A stretch of DNA of 64,000 nucleotides from Vulcanimicrobium winogradskyi. GTDB lineage: Bacteria; Vulcanimicrobiota; Vulcanimicrobiia; Vulcanimicrobiales; Vulcanimicrobiaceae. The stretch is from contig PLDA01000001.1 of the NCBI GenBank assembly GCA_003134965.1, positions 256,372 to 320,371 on the forward strand. Reading direction: 5' to 3'. Of this stretch, positions 1 through 8,243 are shown piece after piece. The notes under the pieces are model-generated. The model ran no database searches and was not told the origin of the DNA. It was given only the letters and a program-made list of their open reading frames with translations. The stretch's first letter is position 1. Every line of letters starts with the position of its first letter. A program made the position numbers and the translations under genes.

Positions 1-484
1 GTTTGCCCAGGACGCCGCCGTCGCGGCCTAGGACGAGCCCGGTCCGAATCTTCGCCACCCGCATCCCCAGCGTGCCGGCCCGGTCGGCCTCGGCCTCCCA
101 CGCCACGCACAGGCGCGCCAGGAAGTCGTCGCCGGGCGGGCTCGACTCGTCGAACGGCACGTCGGTCCGGCGGTATCCGTAGTATCCGATCGCGGAGCCG
201 CCGACGTAGGCGCTCGGACGGTTCTCGATTCGTGCCAGAGCGTCGATGTAGGCGCGCGAAAGGTCAACCCGCGAGGTCGTCATCGCGCGCTTCGCGGCCT
301 CGGTCCAGCGCACGGCGACGGGGGCCCCGGCCAGGTTCACGACGACCGCGCTGCCCGCGCTGGCCTCGGCGGCCTTGGCCGGGTCGCGCAGGCTCGATTC
401 CACGACCTCGTCTCCTCGCGCACGCAGTGCCGCGCCGAGGTGACGGCCGATGAAGCCGGTCGCGCCGAGGATCGTCACTCGCAT
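1..484 (-). CDS. SDR-family epimerase of the TIGR01777 type, 3' end outside the window
   Basis: The first 161 codons of a short-chain dehydrogenase/reductase are present, and the gene runs off the left edge. The N-terminus reads MRVTILGATGFIGRHL, a Rossmann dinucleotide-binding motif (GATGFIG). It is followed by NLAGAPVAVRWTEAAK and SAIGYYG, which are characteristic of the TIGR01777 sugar-epimerase-like subfamily. Substrate is unknown; this family is usually annotated only as putative epimerase. The ATG at 484 lies inside the 5' end of the divergent acyltransferase if that gene starts at 450, so the two 5' ends overlap or abut. The C-terminal substrate domain cannot be seen. Confidence 0.85.
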   Translation of the reverse strand, partial: MRVTILGATGFIGRHLGAALRARGDEVVESSLRDPAKAAEASAGSAVVVNLAGAPVAVRWTEAAKRAMTTSRVDLSRAYIDALARIENRPSAYVGGSAIGYYGYRRTDVPFDESSPPGDDFLARLCVAWEAEADRAGTLGMRVAKIRTGLVLGRDGGVLGK

Positions 485-1574
485 CTCAGAACCTCCGGAG
501 GTGCTCGGGAACGTCCAGGCGCTGCGCGCGATCGCCGCTCTGATGGTGGTCGTCGTTCACGCGTATTCGGTCGAGTCGACCTACCTTCCGGGCCGGCCGT
601 GGACCACTCCGTTCCACGTTCTGGGGACCTACGGCGTCGACTTGTTCTTCGTGATCAGCGGCCTGGTGATGCTGGTCTCGACCGCGACTTGGTTCGGCGA
701 GGGATCCGCGCCGCGCCGGTTCCTTGCGCGGCGCGCGACACGCATCTACCCACCGTACGTGATCGTCACCGCGCTGGTCCTCGGCGCGTACCTGCTGGTC
801 CCCAGCGCGACCGGTGAGCATCGCAGCGCGCCGCCCGATATCCTGGCCTCGTTCCTCGCGCTGCCGCAGCGCGGCGAGCCGCTGCTGGTCGTCGGCTGGA
901 CGCTGACCTACGAGCTGGTGTTCTACGCGGTGTTCGCGGCGGCGCTGCGGTTCCAACGCCACTACCTTCCCGCCGTGACGGCGATTTGGCTGCTGGCGGT
1001 CGTGCTGATCGGGGCGTTCGGGCCGCACGCGAACCCCTGGGTTCGCGTCCTCGGCAGCTGGTTCAACCTGGAGTTCGTGTTCGGGATGGCGATCGGGGCG
1101 CTCGTGCTGCGCGGCGCGCTCGCGGCCCCGCGCGCGCTCCTCGTGCTTGCGGCGGCACTGGTCGTCGCGGTGTGCATCGCGACGGCGTACTCCGGACGCG
1201 AGTTCCTCGAGGTCGCATGGTGGCGGCCGTGGGCCGTCGGCCTGCCGATGGCGCTGCTCGTCTACGCGGCGCTCGGGTTGGAGCGCCTCGGGCTGCTCGC
1301 ACCGCGCTGGCTGCGCGCGCAAGGCGATGCGAGCTACGCACTCTACCTGTGGCACGTGCCGGTCATCGGCGCGATCGGGCTCGCGCTCAACCGCATCCAC
1401 CTGCACGGTGTGCCGGCGCGCATCGCGATCGTGTTCGGCGGATACGCGCTGGCGATCGCGTTCTCGTTCCTCGCGTACCGCTGGATCGAGCGGCCGCTGC
1501 TGCGGCTCGCGCGGCGCTATTTCGAGAGCGATTCGAGCAAGACCGGACGCAAGGCCGCCGCCCAGACCCCGTAG
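450..1574 (+). CDS. Acyltransferase 3 family integral membrane protein
   Basis: This 374-residue polytopic protein belongs to the acyltransferase-3 family (OafA/NolX type), which moves acyl groups onto extracytoplasmic sugars or lipids. It has QALRAIAALMVVVVHA with the conserved His at about residue 37, then FFVISG at 66-71 and an Arg-rich RRFLARRATRIYPPY segment near 88-102. About ten hydrophobic segments follow, which is the normal length and layout. The ATG at 450 overlaps the divergent epimerase start by 35 bases. A GTG at 501 would avoid this and still keep the catalytic His. The acceptor is unknown. The 3' end overlaps the convergent SGNH hydrolase by 58 bases. Confidence 0.85.
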   Translation: MKPVAPRIVTRISEPPEVLGNVQALRAIAALMVVVVHAYSVESTYLPGRPWTTPFHVLGTYGVDLFFVISGLVMLVSTATWFGEGSAPRRFLARRATRIYPPYVIVTALVLGAYLLVPSATGEHRSAPPDILASFLALPQRGEPLLVVGWTLTYELVFYAVFAAALRFQRHYLPAVTAIWLLAVVLIGAFGPHANPWVRVLGSWFNLEFVFGMAIGALVLRGALAAPRALLVLAAALVVAVCIATAYSGREFLEVAWWRPWAVGLPMALLVYAALGLERLGLLAPRWLRAQGDASYALYLWHVPVIGAIGLALNRIHLHGVPARIAIVFGGYALAIAFSFLAYRWIERPLLRLARRYFESDSSKTGRKAAAQTP

Positions 1575-2224
1575 CCCGCCGTCGAGGGGTGCAGCCGGTC
1601 GGGCATCAGTGCGGGGTCGATCGCGCCGCCCGCATCGACGAAGCCGCGGCCGGCATCGAGCCAGCGCACGCGCTTCCCGTCGGCAAGCACCGCGATCCGT
1701 GCGTTGACATCCGCGATCTTCACGCGGACCGGATCGTCCGGCCCGCCGCGCGGCAGGATCGCGTTGAGCACGATGACCGCGTTCGGCAGTTTCTCGCGAA
1801 CGGTGTCGACGATCGCCGCGACGCCGCGCGCCACGTTCTCCGGCGTCGCGCTGGCGAGGTTGTTGGTGCCGACCATCAGCACGACGACGCGCGTGCTCGA
1901 GCCGTCGAGCTCGCCGTTGCGCGCGCGCCACAGCACGAACTGCGTCCGGTCGCCCTCGATCCCGAAGTCGACGACGCTGCCGAGCGGCGCGATCTCGCGG
2001 TCCCACACGGCCGAGCCGCGCGTCGCGAAGAACGCGGTGATCGAGTCGCCGAGAAACAGCACGTCGACGTCGCCCTGCCGCGCGCGCGCGACGAACGCGT
2101 CGTGCTTCGCCAGCCAAGCCTCTCTCGACCAAGGCCGCTGCGCTGCTATCCACGGTCCGCCCGCCGGCACGGGTGACGGTGCGGGGCTGGCGATCGGAGG
2201 AGGCGGCGGCGGGATGGGTTGCAC
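1517..2224 (-). CDS. SGNH/GDSL-type esterase
   Basis: A 235-residue hydrolase with the SGNH catalytic blocks in order: VLFLGDSIT (nucleophile Ser61), Gly in the FGIEGDRT region, GTNN (Asn121/122), and DRLHPS (Asp209, His212). The order and the GTNN block resemble the platelet-activating-factor acetylhydrolase-like branch. A proline-rich N-terminus (six prolines in a row) precedes the fold and no clear signal peptide is visible from the GTG start. The substrate could be an acyl or acetyl ester. It lies tail to tail with the acyltransferase, so an acyl-transfer and deacylation pair is an attractive but unproven idea. Confidence 0.85.
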   Translation of the reverse strand: MQPIPPPPPPIASPAPSPVPAGGPWIAAQRPWSREAWLAKHDAFVARARQGDVDVLFLGDSITAFFATRGSAVWDREIAPLGSVVDFGIEGDRTQFVLWRARNGELDGSSTRVVVLMVGTNNLASATPENVARGVAAIVDTVREKLPNAVIVLNAILPRGGPDDPVRVKIADVNARIAVLADGKRVRWLDAGRGFVDAGGAIDPALMPDRLHPSTAGYGVWAAALRPVLLESLSK

Positions 2225-2308
2225 GGGCTCGCGCCGTTGAACGCCGGGGCGCCTACGTCCTGGCGGCGGCTAAGGTTTGCCGGTGTGTGCGCCGAATCAC
2301 CGATCAGC

Positions 2309-2578
2309 ATGACCATCAGCGCGATCGATATGTGCGTGTTCCTCTTCGCGTTTGCCGCGGCGTTCTTGCTGGCGCAGAAGCGGCCGATGCTGACCCTTTC
2401 GACCCGCGTGCTCCTCGCCGTGCTGCTCGGCCTCGCCCTCGGCTATGCGGCGTCGGAAGGCGCTTGGTACCGGGGCTATCTGGGCGTCGCGACGCTGGTC
2501 GCGAACCTGCTGTTCATCGCGTTCGCCGCGATCGATTTCCACGGCTGGCAGAAGAAGCGCCTCGAAGAGCGGGGCTAG
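2309..2578 (+). CDS. Small three-helix membrane protein, unknown function
   Basis: An 89-residue hydrophobic protein from the ATG at 2309 (another in-frame ATG is at 2327). Three likely membrane helices can be seen: IDMCVFLFAFAAAFLLA, TRVLLAVLLGLALGYAA and GVATLVANLLFIAFAA. A short charged tail, WQKKRLEERG, ends the protein. I do not recognise the family. In-frame codons upstream of 2309 encode polar sequence that does not look coding, so the internal ATG is preferred. The gene lies alone between two minus-strand genes. Confidence 0.55.
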   Translation: MTISAIDMCVFLFAFAAAFLLAQKRPMLTLSTRVLLAVLLGLALGYAASEGAWYRGYLGVATLVANLLFIAFAAIDFHGWQKKRLEERG

Positions 2579-2600
2579 CCCACCAGCCTGTCCTTGGAGT

Positions 2601-3713
2601 TTATCGAAGGGCGCTGAGCAGCGCGGCGCTCTCGCGGTCGAGCTGCTGCTCGAACACCTTGGGGTGCGTCAGGTAGAAGACGCACATCGCTTCGACCAGG
2701 AAGCGGTGCCGCGCCGCACCGGCGAGCAGGCGCACGCGAGCCAGCGTCGCGGTGACGAGCCGCCGCAGTCCCGTCACCGCTTCCGCGCTTGACGCGTAGC
2801 AGGCGACGAAGTTCAGCTCGCCGTGCTCGCGGTCTTCGGCTTGATCGATGAAGTAGTCGAGCAGGATGTGCACCGCGGAGACGCCGGGGAAGTATGCCGT
2901 CAGCGTGGCGTCGATCTCGGCCGGATCGAGCCGGTCGCGCGAGGCGAGCTCGATCAGCGCGAAGACCGGCAGCGACGAACCGCACGCCGCGGCGAACTCC
3001 CACCACGCGAGCCCGGGGAAGCGCTCGCGGTTGCGCGCATACCACGCGTCGCATGCGCGTTCGCGAACGCCGGCCGGGCCGTGCTTGAGCACCTGCAGAT
3101 CGGCGTAGAAGCGCGCCACCTCGACCAGGTTGTCGCGCACGGCGTGGTAGTTCGGGAGCACGCGCAACCCGTCGCGAGCCGCCTCGACCAGCGAGCGCAA
3201 GTAGCCGCCGTCGTCGCCGGACGGACCGTCGCGATAGTAGTCGATCGGGACGCGGCGGTCGTCGAGCGCGTCGATCAGCGCAGCGTGCAGCGTCGCGAAC
3301 GCCTGTTGCGTGACGCCCGGCAGGCGGTCGCAGAGGTTGTCGAGGTAGTCGTAGATCGTCTCGATCGCCGCGACGATCGCGATGTAGCGCCGCGCGGCCT
3401 CGCCGCGCATGAACGTCGCAAGGATGCAGCCGCCCTGCACGTGGTACGCTTTGCCGTCGATCGACGCCAGCGCTTGTTCGCGCAGCAGCGGATCGGGTAT
3501 GCGCGCCGCGCGCTCGCGGATCAGCGCCAGCTCGCGTCCCGCGCGCGGAACCACCGCGCCGAGATATCGCGCCGTCGCGGTCCAGCCGCGCGGTCCGAGC
3601 GCGATCAGCCGCCGCAGCCGGCTGGGGCGGCTGAACACGACGCGCAGCGTGCGCCGCAGGTCGCGCCGCAGCGCGTCCGGCACCGCGAGTCGGCGCCGCA
3701 CGTTAGAGCCCAC
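2601..3713 (-). CDS. DUF2600/YtpB-like large terpene synthase (tetraprenyl-beta-curcumene synthase family)
   Basis: A 370-residue protein of the DUF2600 family, whose characterised member is Bacillus YtpB, a class IB terpene cyclase acting on long linear prenyl diphosphates. An Asp-rich metal site YDYLDNLCDR lies at 121-130 and a second acidic motif LDYFIDQAEDREHGE at about 285-299. FMRGEAARRY and the all-helical composition also fit. No signal peptide or membrane segment is visible, so it is probably cytosolic or membrane-associated. Its GTG start overlaps the stop of the upstream glcE-like flavoprotein by 11 bases, implying translational coupling. The substrate chain length and product cannot be read from sequence. 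Confidence 0.8.
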   Translation of the reverse strand: MGSNVRRRLAVPDALRRDLRRTLRVVFSRPSRLRRLIALGPRGWTATARYLGAVVPRAGRELALIRERAARIPDPLLREQALASIDGKAYHVQGGCILATFMRGEAARRYIAIVAAIETIYDYLDNLCDRLPGVTQQAFATLHAALIDALDDRRVPIDYYRDGPSGDDGGYLRSLVEAARDGLRVLPNYHAVRDNLVEVARFYADLQVLKHGPAGVRERACDAWYARNRERFPGLAWWEFAAACGSSLPVFALIELASRDRLDPAEIDATLTAYFPGVSAVHILLDYFIDQAEDREHGELNFVACYASSAEAVTGLRRLVTATLARVRLLAGAARHRFLVEAMCVFYLTHPKVFEQQLDRESAALLSALR

Positions 3714-4935
3714 CGGCGAATCGGCCGGGCGCGAGCGTGCCGTGCGGGTCGAATCCTTCTTTGAGGGCGCGCATCGTCGCGAGCGTCGACGGCGGCGCTC
3801 CCCACGCGTCGATGTGCGTCGCCGGCCCGGCGCTGAGCACGGTCGCGCGGCCGAGCAACTCGCGCGCGCGCTGCGCGCGGCCCTCGTCGACGCGGACCAC
3901 GACGTCGCCGGTGCGCAGGTCGGCGATCGTCTCGGCCCGTGGGATCGCCTCGCGCACGCGCTGGGCGCGTAGCGCGGCTTCCGAGGGGAGCCCGCGCGCG
4001 AGGAGCGTCACCGACGCATCGCCGGCGCGCGCGAGGTATGCGTCGAGCAGGTTTTGAAACGCGCGCGCGGCGTCGTCACGGTCGAGCAGTCGCGTCTCGG
4101 CGACGCCGGCGGCACCGAGCGCCGAGCGCAGCTCACGAGTCGACCGCTCGACGACGTGTTCCGACCCTTCGAGCAGCACGATCATGCGAGGTTGCACCGG
4201 CGGCGGCGCTTCGCGGAATCCGTCGACCAGCAGCAACGCGGCCGGTTCGAGCTCGAGCGCCGCGGCATGCGCGACCGCCCGATCGCGGACGTCGTCGTCC
4301 AATGGTGCGATCGCGAGCCGGCGCGTCGCCGGTGCCGGCAGCACCTTGAAGTTTGCGCGCACGATCGCGGCGAGCGTGCCGTGCGAGCCGACGTAGAGCT
4401 TGCCCATGTCGTAGCCCGTCACGTTCTTCACCACCATCCCGCCGCTGGTCGCAAGCGTCCCGTCCGCCAGCGCGACCGTGACCCCGATCAGCAGGTCGCG
4501 CGGGCGCCCGTACGCTGCGCGGCGCGGCCCGGCCCAGCCCGCCGCGAGGGTTCCGCCGATCGTCGCCTGCGACGCGAGCGGGGCATCGAGCGGGAGGAAC
4601 TGACCGTGCTCGGCGAGCGTGCGCTGCAACTGCGCAACGGTCGTCCCCGCGCCCAGGCCGGCGGTGAGATCGCGCGGATCGTAGTCGTACAGCGCGTCGA
4701 GCCGTAGCGTCGAGATCGCGACGTCGTAGCGCGAGGGCGGGTTGGCGGCACCCTGCAGCGTCCCGCCGCCGTGGAGCACGACGGCTTCGGCGGCGTCGCT
4801 CGCCGCGCGCAGCGTCGCCGCGAGCTCGCGCGCGTCGGCCGGTTCGACGGCGCGTGCCGGCCGCAGCGCGCCGAGCGCGAACGCGCCGGTATCCTGAGCC
4901 TTCGTGCGCTTCGCGCGCGGTCGCTTCGCGATCAC
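3703..4935 (-). CDS. FAD-binding oxidoreductase, GlcE-like
   Basis: A 410-residue FAD_binding_4 protein resembling glycolate oxidase subunit GlcE. It has LHGGGTLQGA near residue 54, ATIGGTLAAGWAGPRRAAYG in the FAD domain, the GGMVVKNVTGYDMGKLYVGS stretch typical of GlcE, and a C-terminal FDPHGTLAPGRF. The GTG start overlaps the GlcD-like stop as GTGA, and its own stop overlaps the terpene synthase start. No GlcF iron-sulphur subunit is adjacent here, unlike the second glc set at 37.8-41.9 kb. The substrate may therefore be another 2-hydroxy acid or an isoprenoid-related alcohol; that is inference. Confidence 0.8.
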   Translation of the reverse strand: MIAKRPRAKRTKAQDTGAFALGALRPARAVEPADARELAATLRAASDAAEAVVLHGGGTLQGAANPPSRYDVAISTLRLDALYDYDPRDLTAGLGAGTTVAQLQRTLAEHGQFLPLDAPLASQATIGGTLAAGWAGPRRAAYGRPRDLLIGVTVALADGTLATSGGMVVKNVTGYDMGKLYVGSHGTLAAIVRANFKVLPAPATRRLAIAPLDDDVRDRAVAHAAALELEPAALLLVDGFREAPPPVQPRMIVLLEGSEHVVERSTRELRSALGAAGVAETRLLDRDDAARAFQNLLDAYLARAGDASVTLLARGLPSEAALRAQRVREAIPRAETIADLRTGDVVVRVDEGRAQRARELLGRATVLSAGPATHIDAWGAPPSTLATMRALKEGFDPHGTLAPGRFAGGL

Positions 4936-6365
4936 GCCGGCGTTCCCGCCGCCACGGGCACGGCCGCGCTCGGCGAGCGAACCTCGCCGCAGATCGCGCC
5001 GGACGGGAAGATCTTGTCGGGGTTCAACCCGCGCAGCGGATCGAACACGTCGCGCACCTTCCCCATCGCGGCGAGATCGTCGGTGGAGAACACCAGCGAG
5101 AGCGTCTCTTTCTTTTCGTAGCCGATCCCGTGCTCGCCGCTGATCGTGCCGCCCATCTCGATGCAGGTGCGCAGGATCTCCGTTCCGGCGTCGACGACGG
5201 CCTGCACCTGGCGCTTATCGCGGCGGTCGAAGATCAGCAGCGGGTGCAAGTTGCCGTCGCCGGCATGAAAGACGTTGCCGACCGGCAGCGCGTGATCGCG
5301 GGCGATCGCGTCGATGCGGTGCATCACCTGCGGCAGGCGCGTGCGCGGGACGCACGCGTCCTGGATATAGTAATTCGGCGCGATGCGCCCGATCGCGCCG
5401 GCGGCGCCCTTGCGCGCGGCCCACAGCAGATCGCGCTCGGCCTGGTTGCGTGCCGCCCGCCATGAGAGCGCGCCGTGTTCGCGCGCGATCTTCGCCAAGA
5501 CCGCTTCGCCGGCGGCGACGTCGTCCTGCGGGCCGGCGAGCTCGACCAGCAGCACGGCACCGGCGTTCTCCGGATAGCCCGCATGATAGTGCGCCTCGAC
5601 CGCGCGCGTGATCAACGCGTCCATGATCTCGAGTGCGGTCGGCACGATCCCGCCGGCGATGATCGCCGAGACCGCCTCGGAGGCCGACTCCACGTCGGCG
5701 AACGCCGCGACGCAGACGCGCACCGCCTCCGGCAGCTTCATCAGGCGCACGTCGACCTCGGTGATGATCCCCAGCGTTCCCTCCGAGCCGACCAGGACGC
5801 CGGTGAGATCGTAGCCCGGATCGTCGATCGAGGTGCGGTGGAGGTCGCCCGCCGCATCGACGTACTCGATCCCGAGCACGTGGTTCGTCGTCGTGCCGTA
5901 GCTTAGGCAGTGCGGTCCGCCCGCATTCGTACCGACGTTGCCGCCGATCGTCGAGATCTTCTGGCTCGAGGGATCGGGCGCGTAGAAGATCCCGTGACCG
6001 GCGATCGCGGTCGAGAGGTCGAGGTTGATGAGCCCCGGCTGAACGCGCGCGCGCCGGTTCCGGACGTCGAGCTCGACCAGCCGGTTCATCCGCGCGAACG
6101 AGACGACGAGCCCGCCGCGTGAGGGAACCGCCCCGCCGCACAGCCCGGTCCCCGCGCCGCGCGGCACCACCGGCTCCTCGCAGTCGCGCGCGATGCGGAC
6201 GGCAATTGCCACCTCACGCGCATCGCGCGGGACGATCGCGGCCGACGGAAGCCGGTCCTCCGAGTACGCGTCGAAGGCGTACACGGCAAGATCTTCGGGC
6301 TCGCTTCGGACGACCTCGGGCCCGAGCGCGTCCCGGAGCCGCGACGCGAAGGCGGAGAGGGCCAT
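4932..6365 (-). CDS. FAD-linked 2-hydroxyacid oxidase, GlcD-like
   Basis: A 477-residue flavoprotein of the GlcD/D-lactate dehydrogenase family. The FAD domain has PRGAGTGLCGGAVPS, YAPDPSSQKISTIGGNVGTNAGG and VGSEGTLGIITEV. The C-terminal FAD-oxidase domain has NVFHAGDGNLHP and SGEHGIGYEKKE, and the end matches FDPLRGLNPDKIFP. The ATG at 6365 gives the usual length; the upstream open frame lacks family sequence. It is the first gene of a coupled run glcD-like, glcE-like, terpene synthase. Overall family assignment is firm, but substrate is not settled. Confidence 0.85.
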   Translation of the reverse strand: MALSAFASRLRDALGPEVVRSEPEDLAVYAFDAYSEDRLPSAAIVPRDAREVAIAVRIARDCEEPVVPRGAGTGLCGGAVPSRGGLVVSFARMNRLVELDVRNRRARVQPGLINLDLSTAIAGHGIFYAPDPSSQKISTIGGNVGTNAGGPHCLSYGTTTNHVLGIEYVDAAGDLHRTSIDDPGYDLTGVLVGSEGTLGIITEVDVRLMKLPEAVRVCVAAFADVESASEAVSAIIAGGIVPTALEIMDALITRAVEAHYHAGYPENAGAVLLVELAGPQDDVAAGEAVLAKIAREHGALSWRAARNQAERDLLWAARKGAAGAIGRIAPNYYIQDACVPRTRLPQVMHRIDAIARDHALPVGNVFHAGDGNLHPLLIFDRRDKRQVQAVVDAGTEILRTCIEMGGTISGEHGIGYEKKETLSLVFSTDDLAAMGKVRDVFDPLRGLNPDKIFPSGAICGEVRSPSAAVPVAAGTPA

Positions 6366-6419
6366 AGATGGACTGCCGTACGAAGGGCGGCGGAACAGTT
6401 CCTGGAATCCGCTTGCTCG

Positions 6420-6947
6420 GTGTTCTTCTGGAAGAAGTGGACGAGGCGCAAGCCGGCCGCCCGGAGACCCCTCGTGCGGGCGACGATCACGGAGACCCAG
6501 CGCCAAACCTATCGCGCCTCGGTCGAGTTCCCGGTCGTCTACACCGTCGAGGGCCGCGACGGGGCCCGCGGCGCGGTCGCGAGCGATCTCTCCTCCGGCG
6601 GTCTGCGGCTCATCGGCGACGAGGACTTCATGGAGGAGACACCGATCGAGCTGCGCTTCACGCTGCCGAACGAGCTCATCCACAGCGTTCACGTCGAAAA
6701 GGAAGTCTCGGTGGCCGGCGGGCGCGGGCGGACCACGAAGAAGATCATGGTGCCTCCCGAGCCGTTCGCCGAGATGACGGTGCGCGCGAAGGTCGTCATC
6801 TACTACTTCAACCTGCGGCGGCGAAAGTTCGCGCACGGGGTCGTCTTCGTCGACCTCGCCGAGCGCACGCAGGAAGAGATCCAGCGTTTCATCCACGTCT
6901 GGCAACTGCGCCTAATCCGCGAACGCGCCCACATGCGCGGCGAATAG
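6420..6947 (+). CDS. PilZ-domain protein, probable cyclic-di-GMP receptor
   Basis: A 175-residue soluble protein with both halves of the PilZ c-di-GMP site: RQTYR (RxxxR) near residue 28 and DLSSGG (DxSxxG) near residue 57. A GTG at 6420 is the most likely start (VFFWKKWTRRK). The basic N-terminus may contact membrane or partner proteins. No effector domain is attached, so it would act as an adaptor. It diverges from the glcD-like gene, with only 54 bases between starts. No cyclase or phosphodiesterase is in the window. Confidence 0.8.
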   Translation: MFFWKKWTRRKPAARRPLVRATITETQRQTYRASVEFPVVYTVEGRDGARGAVASDLSSGGLRLIGDEDFMEETPIELRFTLPNELIHSVHVEKEVSVAGGRGRTTKKIMVPPEPFAEMTVRAKVVIYYFNLRRRKFAHGVVFVDLAERTQEEIQRFIHVWQLRLIRERAHMRGE

Positions 6948-6980
6948 CGGCACGTCGCGCCCGCCTATGCCGCGAACAAA

Positions 6981-7029
6981 CCCGATGTCACCCTGAGCCC
7001 GATGTCACCCTGAGCTTGTCGAAGGGTGA
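6981..7029. repeat. Tandem 17-bp repeat plus hairpin of a dispersed repeat, between convergent genes
   Basis: CCCGATGTCACCCTGAG occurs twice head to tail (6981-6997 and 6998-7014), then CTTGTCGAAGGGTGA. TCACCCT at 7005-7011 pairs perfectly with AGGGTGA at 7023-7029. This forms a 7-bp stem between the ends of the PilZ and namZ genes, where it could serve as a terminator for either. Its core, TGAGCTTGTCGAAGG, recurs elsewhere in the window in degenerate form. Confidence 0.7.
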
Positions 7030-7031
7030 GC

Positions 7032-8240
7032 TTAGTACAGCAAGTACTTCGACCGCAGCGATTTGAATGCGGCTAAGCCTGGCTGCCATGACGCCACGAT
7101 CGCGTCGGCGGAGGCGCCGGCGTTCAGCGCGAGGCGGACGGCGTCGGTGCCCCAGTCGCGGTCCATGATCTGTTCGTGGCTGGCGGGGACGTGGTACTTG
7201 CCTTGCGCGCGTGCCGCGGCGAGCAGCTCGATCGCCGTCCGCACGCTGGGAAACACGTGCGGGTCGGTCACGTTGATCGCGACGCCGTGCAGCGTCTTGC
7301 CCGACCAAAACCCTTTGGTCGGAACCCAGTCGGCGGCTTCGAACTCGACGCCCGGGATGCGGCGCGCGGCGAGCACGTCGCGGAACGCGGCGGGGTCGAC
7401 GCCGTAGCCGCCCGCGTACTCGAATGGCCGGTCGGTGCCGACGCCGTTGTTCACGCCGCCTTCGTCGACGAGGCCGGTGGCGAGGTAGACCAGCGTCGTG
7501 CGCGCGTACGGAATGTTCGGCGAGGTCGGTACCCACCGAAGCCCCGTATCGGCCCACAGCATCTCGCGCTTCCAGCCTTGCATCGGGATCACGCGCAGCT
7601 TGCAGCCGATCCCGAACTGCTCGTTGAACAGCCGCGCAAGCTCGCCGACCGTCATTCCGTGGCGTTCGGGGATCGGATAGAGCCCGATGAACGACTTGAA
7701 CTTGGGATCGAGCACCGGCCCGTCGAGCTGCACGCCACCGATCGGGTTCGGACGATCGAGCACCCACACTTCTTTGCCGTACTGCGCCGCCGACTCCATG
7801 ACGTATGCCATCGTCGAGACGTACGTGTACGGACGCGCGCCGACGTCCTGGATGTCGAACAGCAGCACATCGATCCCGTCGAGCATCGCGGCTGTCGGGT
7901 GACGCGTCGGGCCGTACAGGCTGTGGACGGGGAGCCCCGTTTTTTCGTCGATCGACGAGCCGACGGTCTCGCCGGCGCCCGCGGCGCCCCGGATCCCGTG
8001 CTCCGGACCGAACAGCGCCTTGACGGCGATCTGACCGTTGCGGTGCACCGCGTCGGCCAGCGGCTCGCCGGTGGAGAGCACGCCGCTGGGATTCGTGACG
8101 ATCCCGACGGTGCGCCCGCGCAGCTCCCGCCACGCGTCGCGCACGAACGCGTCGTCGCCGAGCACGAGCTGCGTCGCGCGCGCGGCGCTCGGCAGCGCGA
8201 GTGAGGCCGCGGCCGCGGCGACGAACGTTGCGCGCTTCAC
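7032..8240 (-). CDS. namZ: Exo-beta-N-acetylmuramidase NamZ family (DUF1343), exported
   Basis: A 402-residue DUF1343 protein, the family of Bacillus NamZ/YbbC, which removes terminal N-acetylmuramic acid from peptidoglycan fragments. Family landmarks are TVGIVTNPSGV, ALFGPEHGIRG, VHSLYGPTRHPTAAML, LLFDIQDVGARPYTYVSTM and LDRPNPIGG. An N-terminal MKRATFVAAAAASLALPSAARA (GTG start) is a clear Sec signal peptide ending near residue 22, so it acts outside the cytoplasm. It follows mqnD by three bases on the same strand and closes a seven-gene minus-strand run. No MurNAc uptake or kinase genes are nearby. Confidence 0.88.
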   Translation of the reverse strand: MKRATFVAAAAASLALPSAARATQLVLGDDAFVRDAWRELRGRTVGIVTNPSGVLSTGEPLADAVHRNGQIAVKALFGPEHGIRGAAGAGETVGSSIDEKTGLPVHSLYGPTRHPTAAMLDGIDVLLFDIQDVGARPYTYVSTMAYVMESAAQYGKEVWVLDRPNPIGGVQLDGPVLDPKFKSFIGLYPIPERHGMTVGELARLFNEQFGIGCKLRVIPMQGWKREMLWADTGLRWVPTSPNIPYARTTLVYLATGLVDEGGVNNGVGTDRPFEYAGGYGVDPAAFRDVLAARRIPGVEFEAADWVPTKGFWSGKTLHGVAINVTDPHVFPSVRTAIELLAAARAQGKYHVPASHEQIMDRDWGTDAVRLALNAGASADAIVASWQPGLAAFKSLRSKYLLY

Positions 8241-8243
8241 GGG

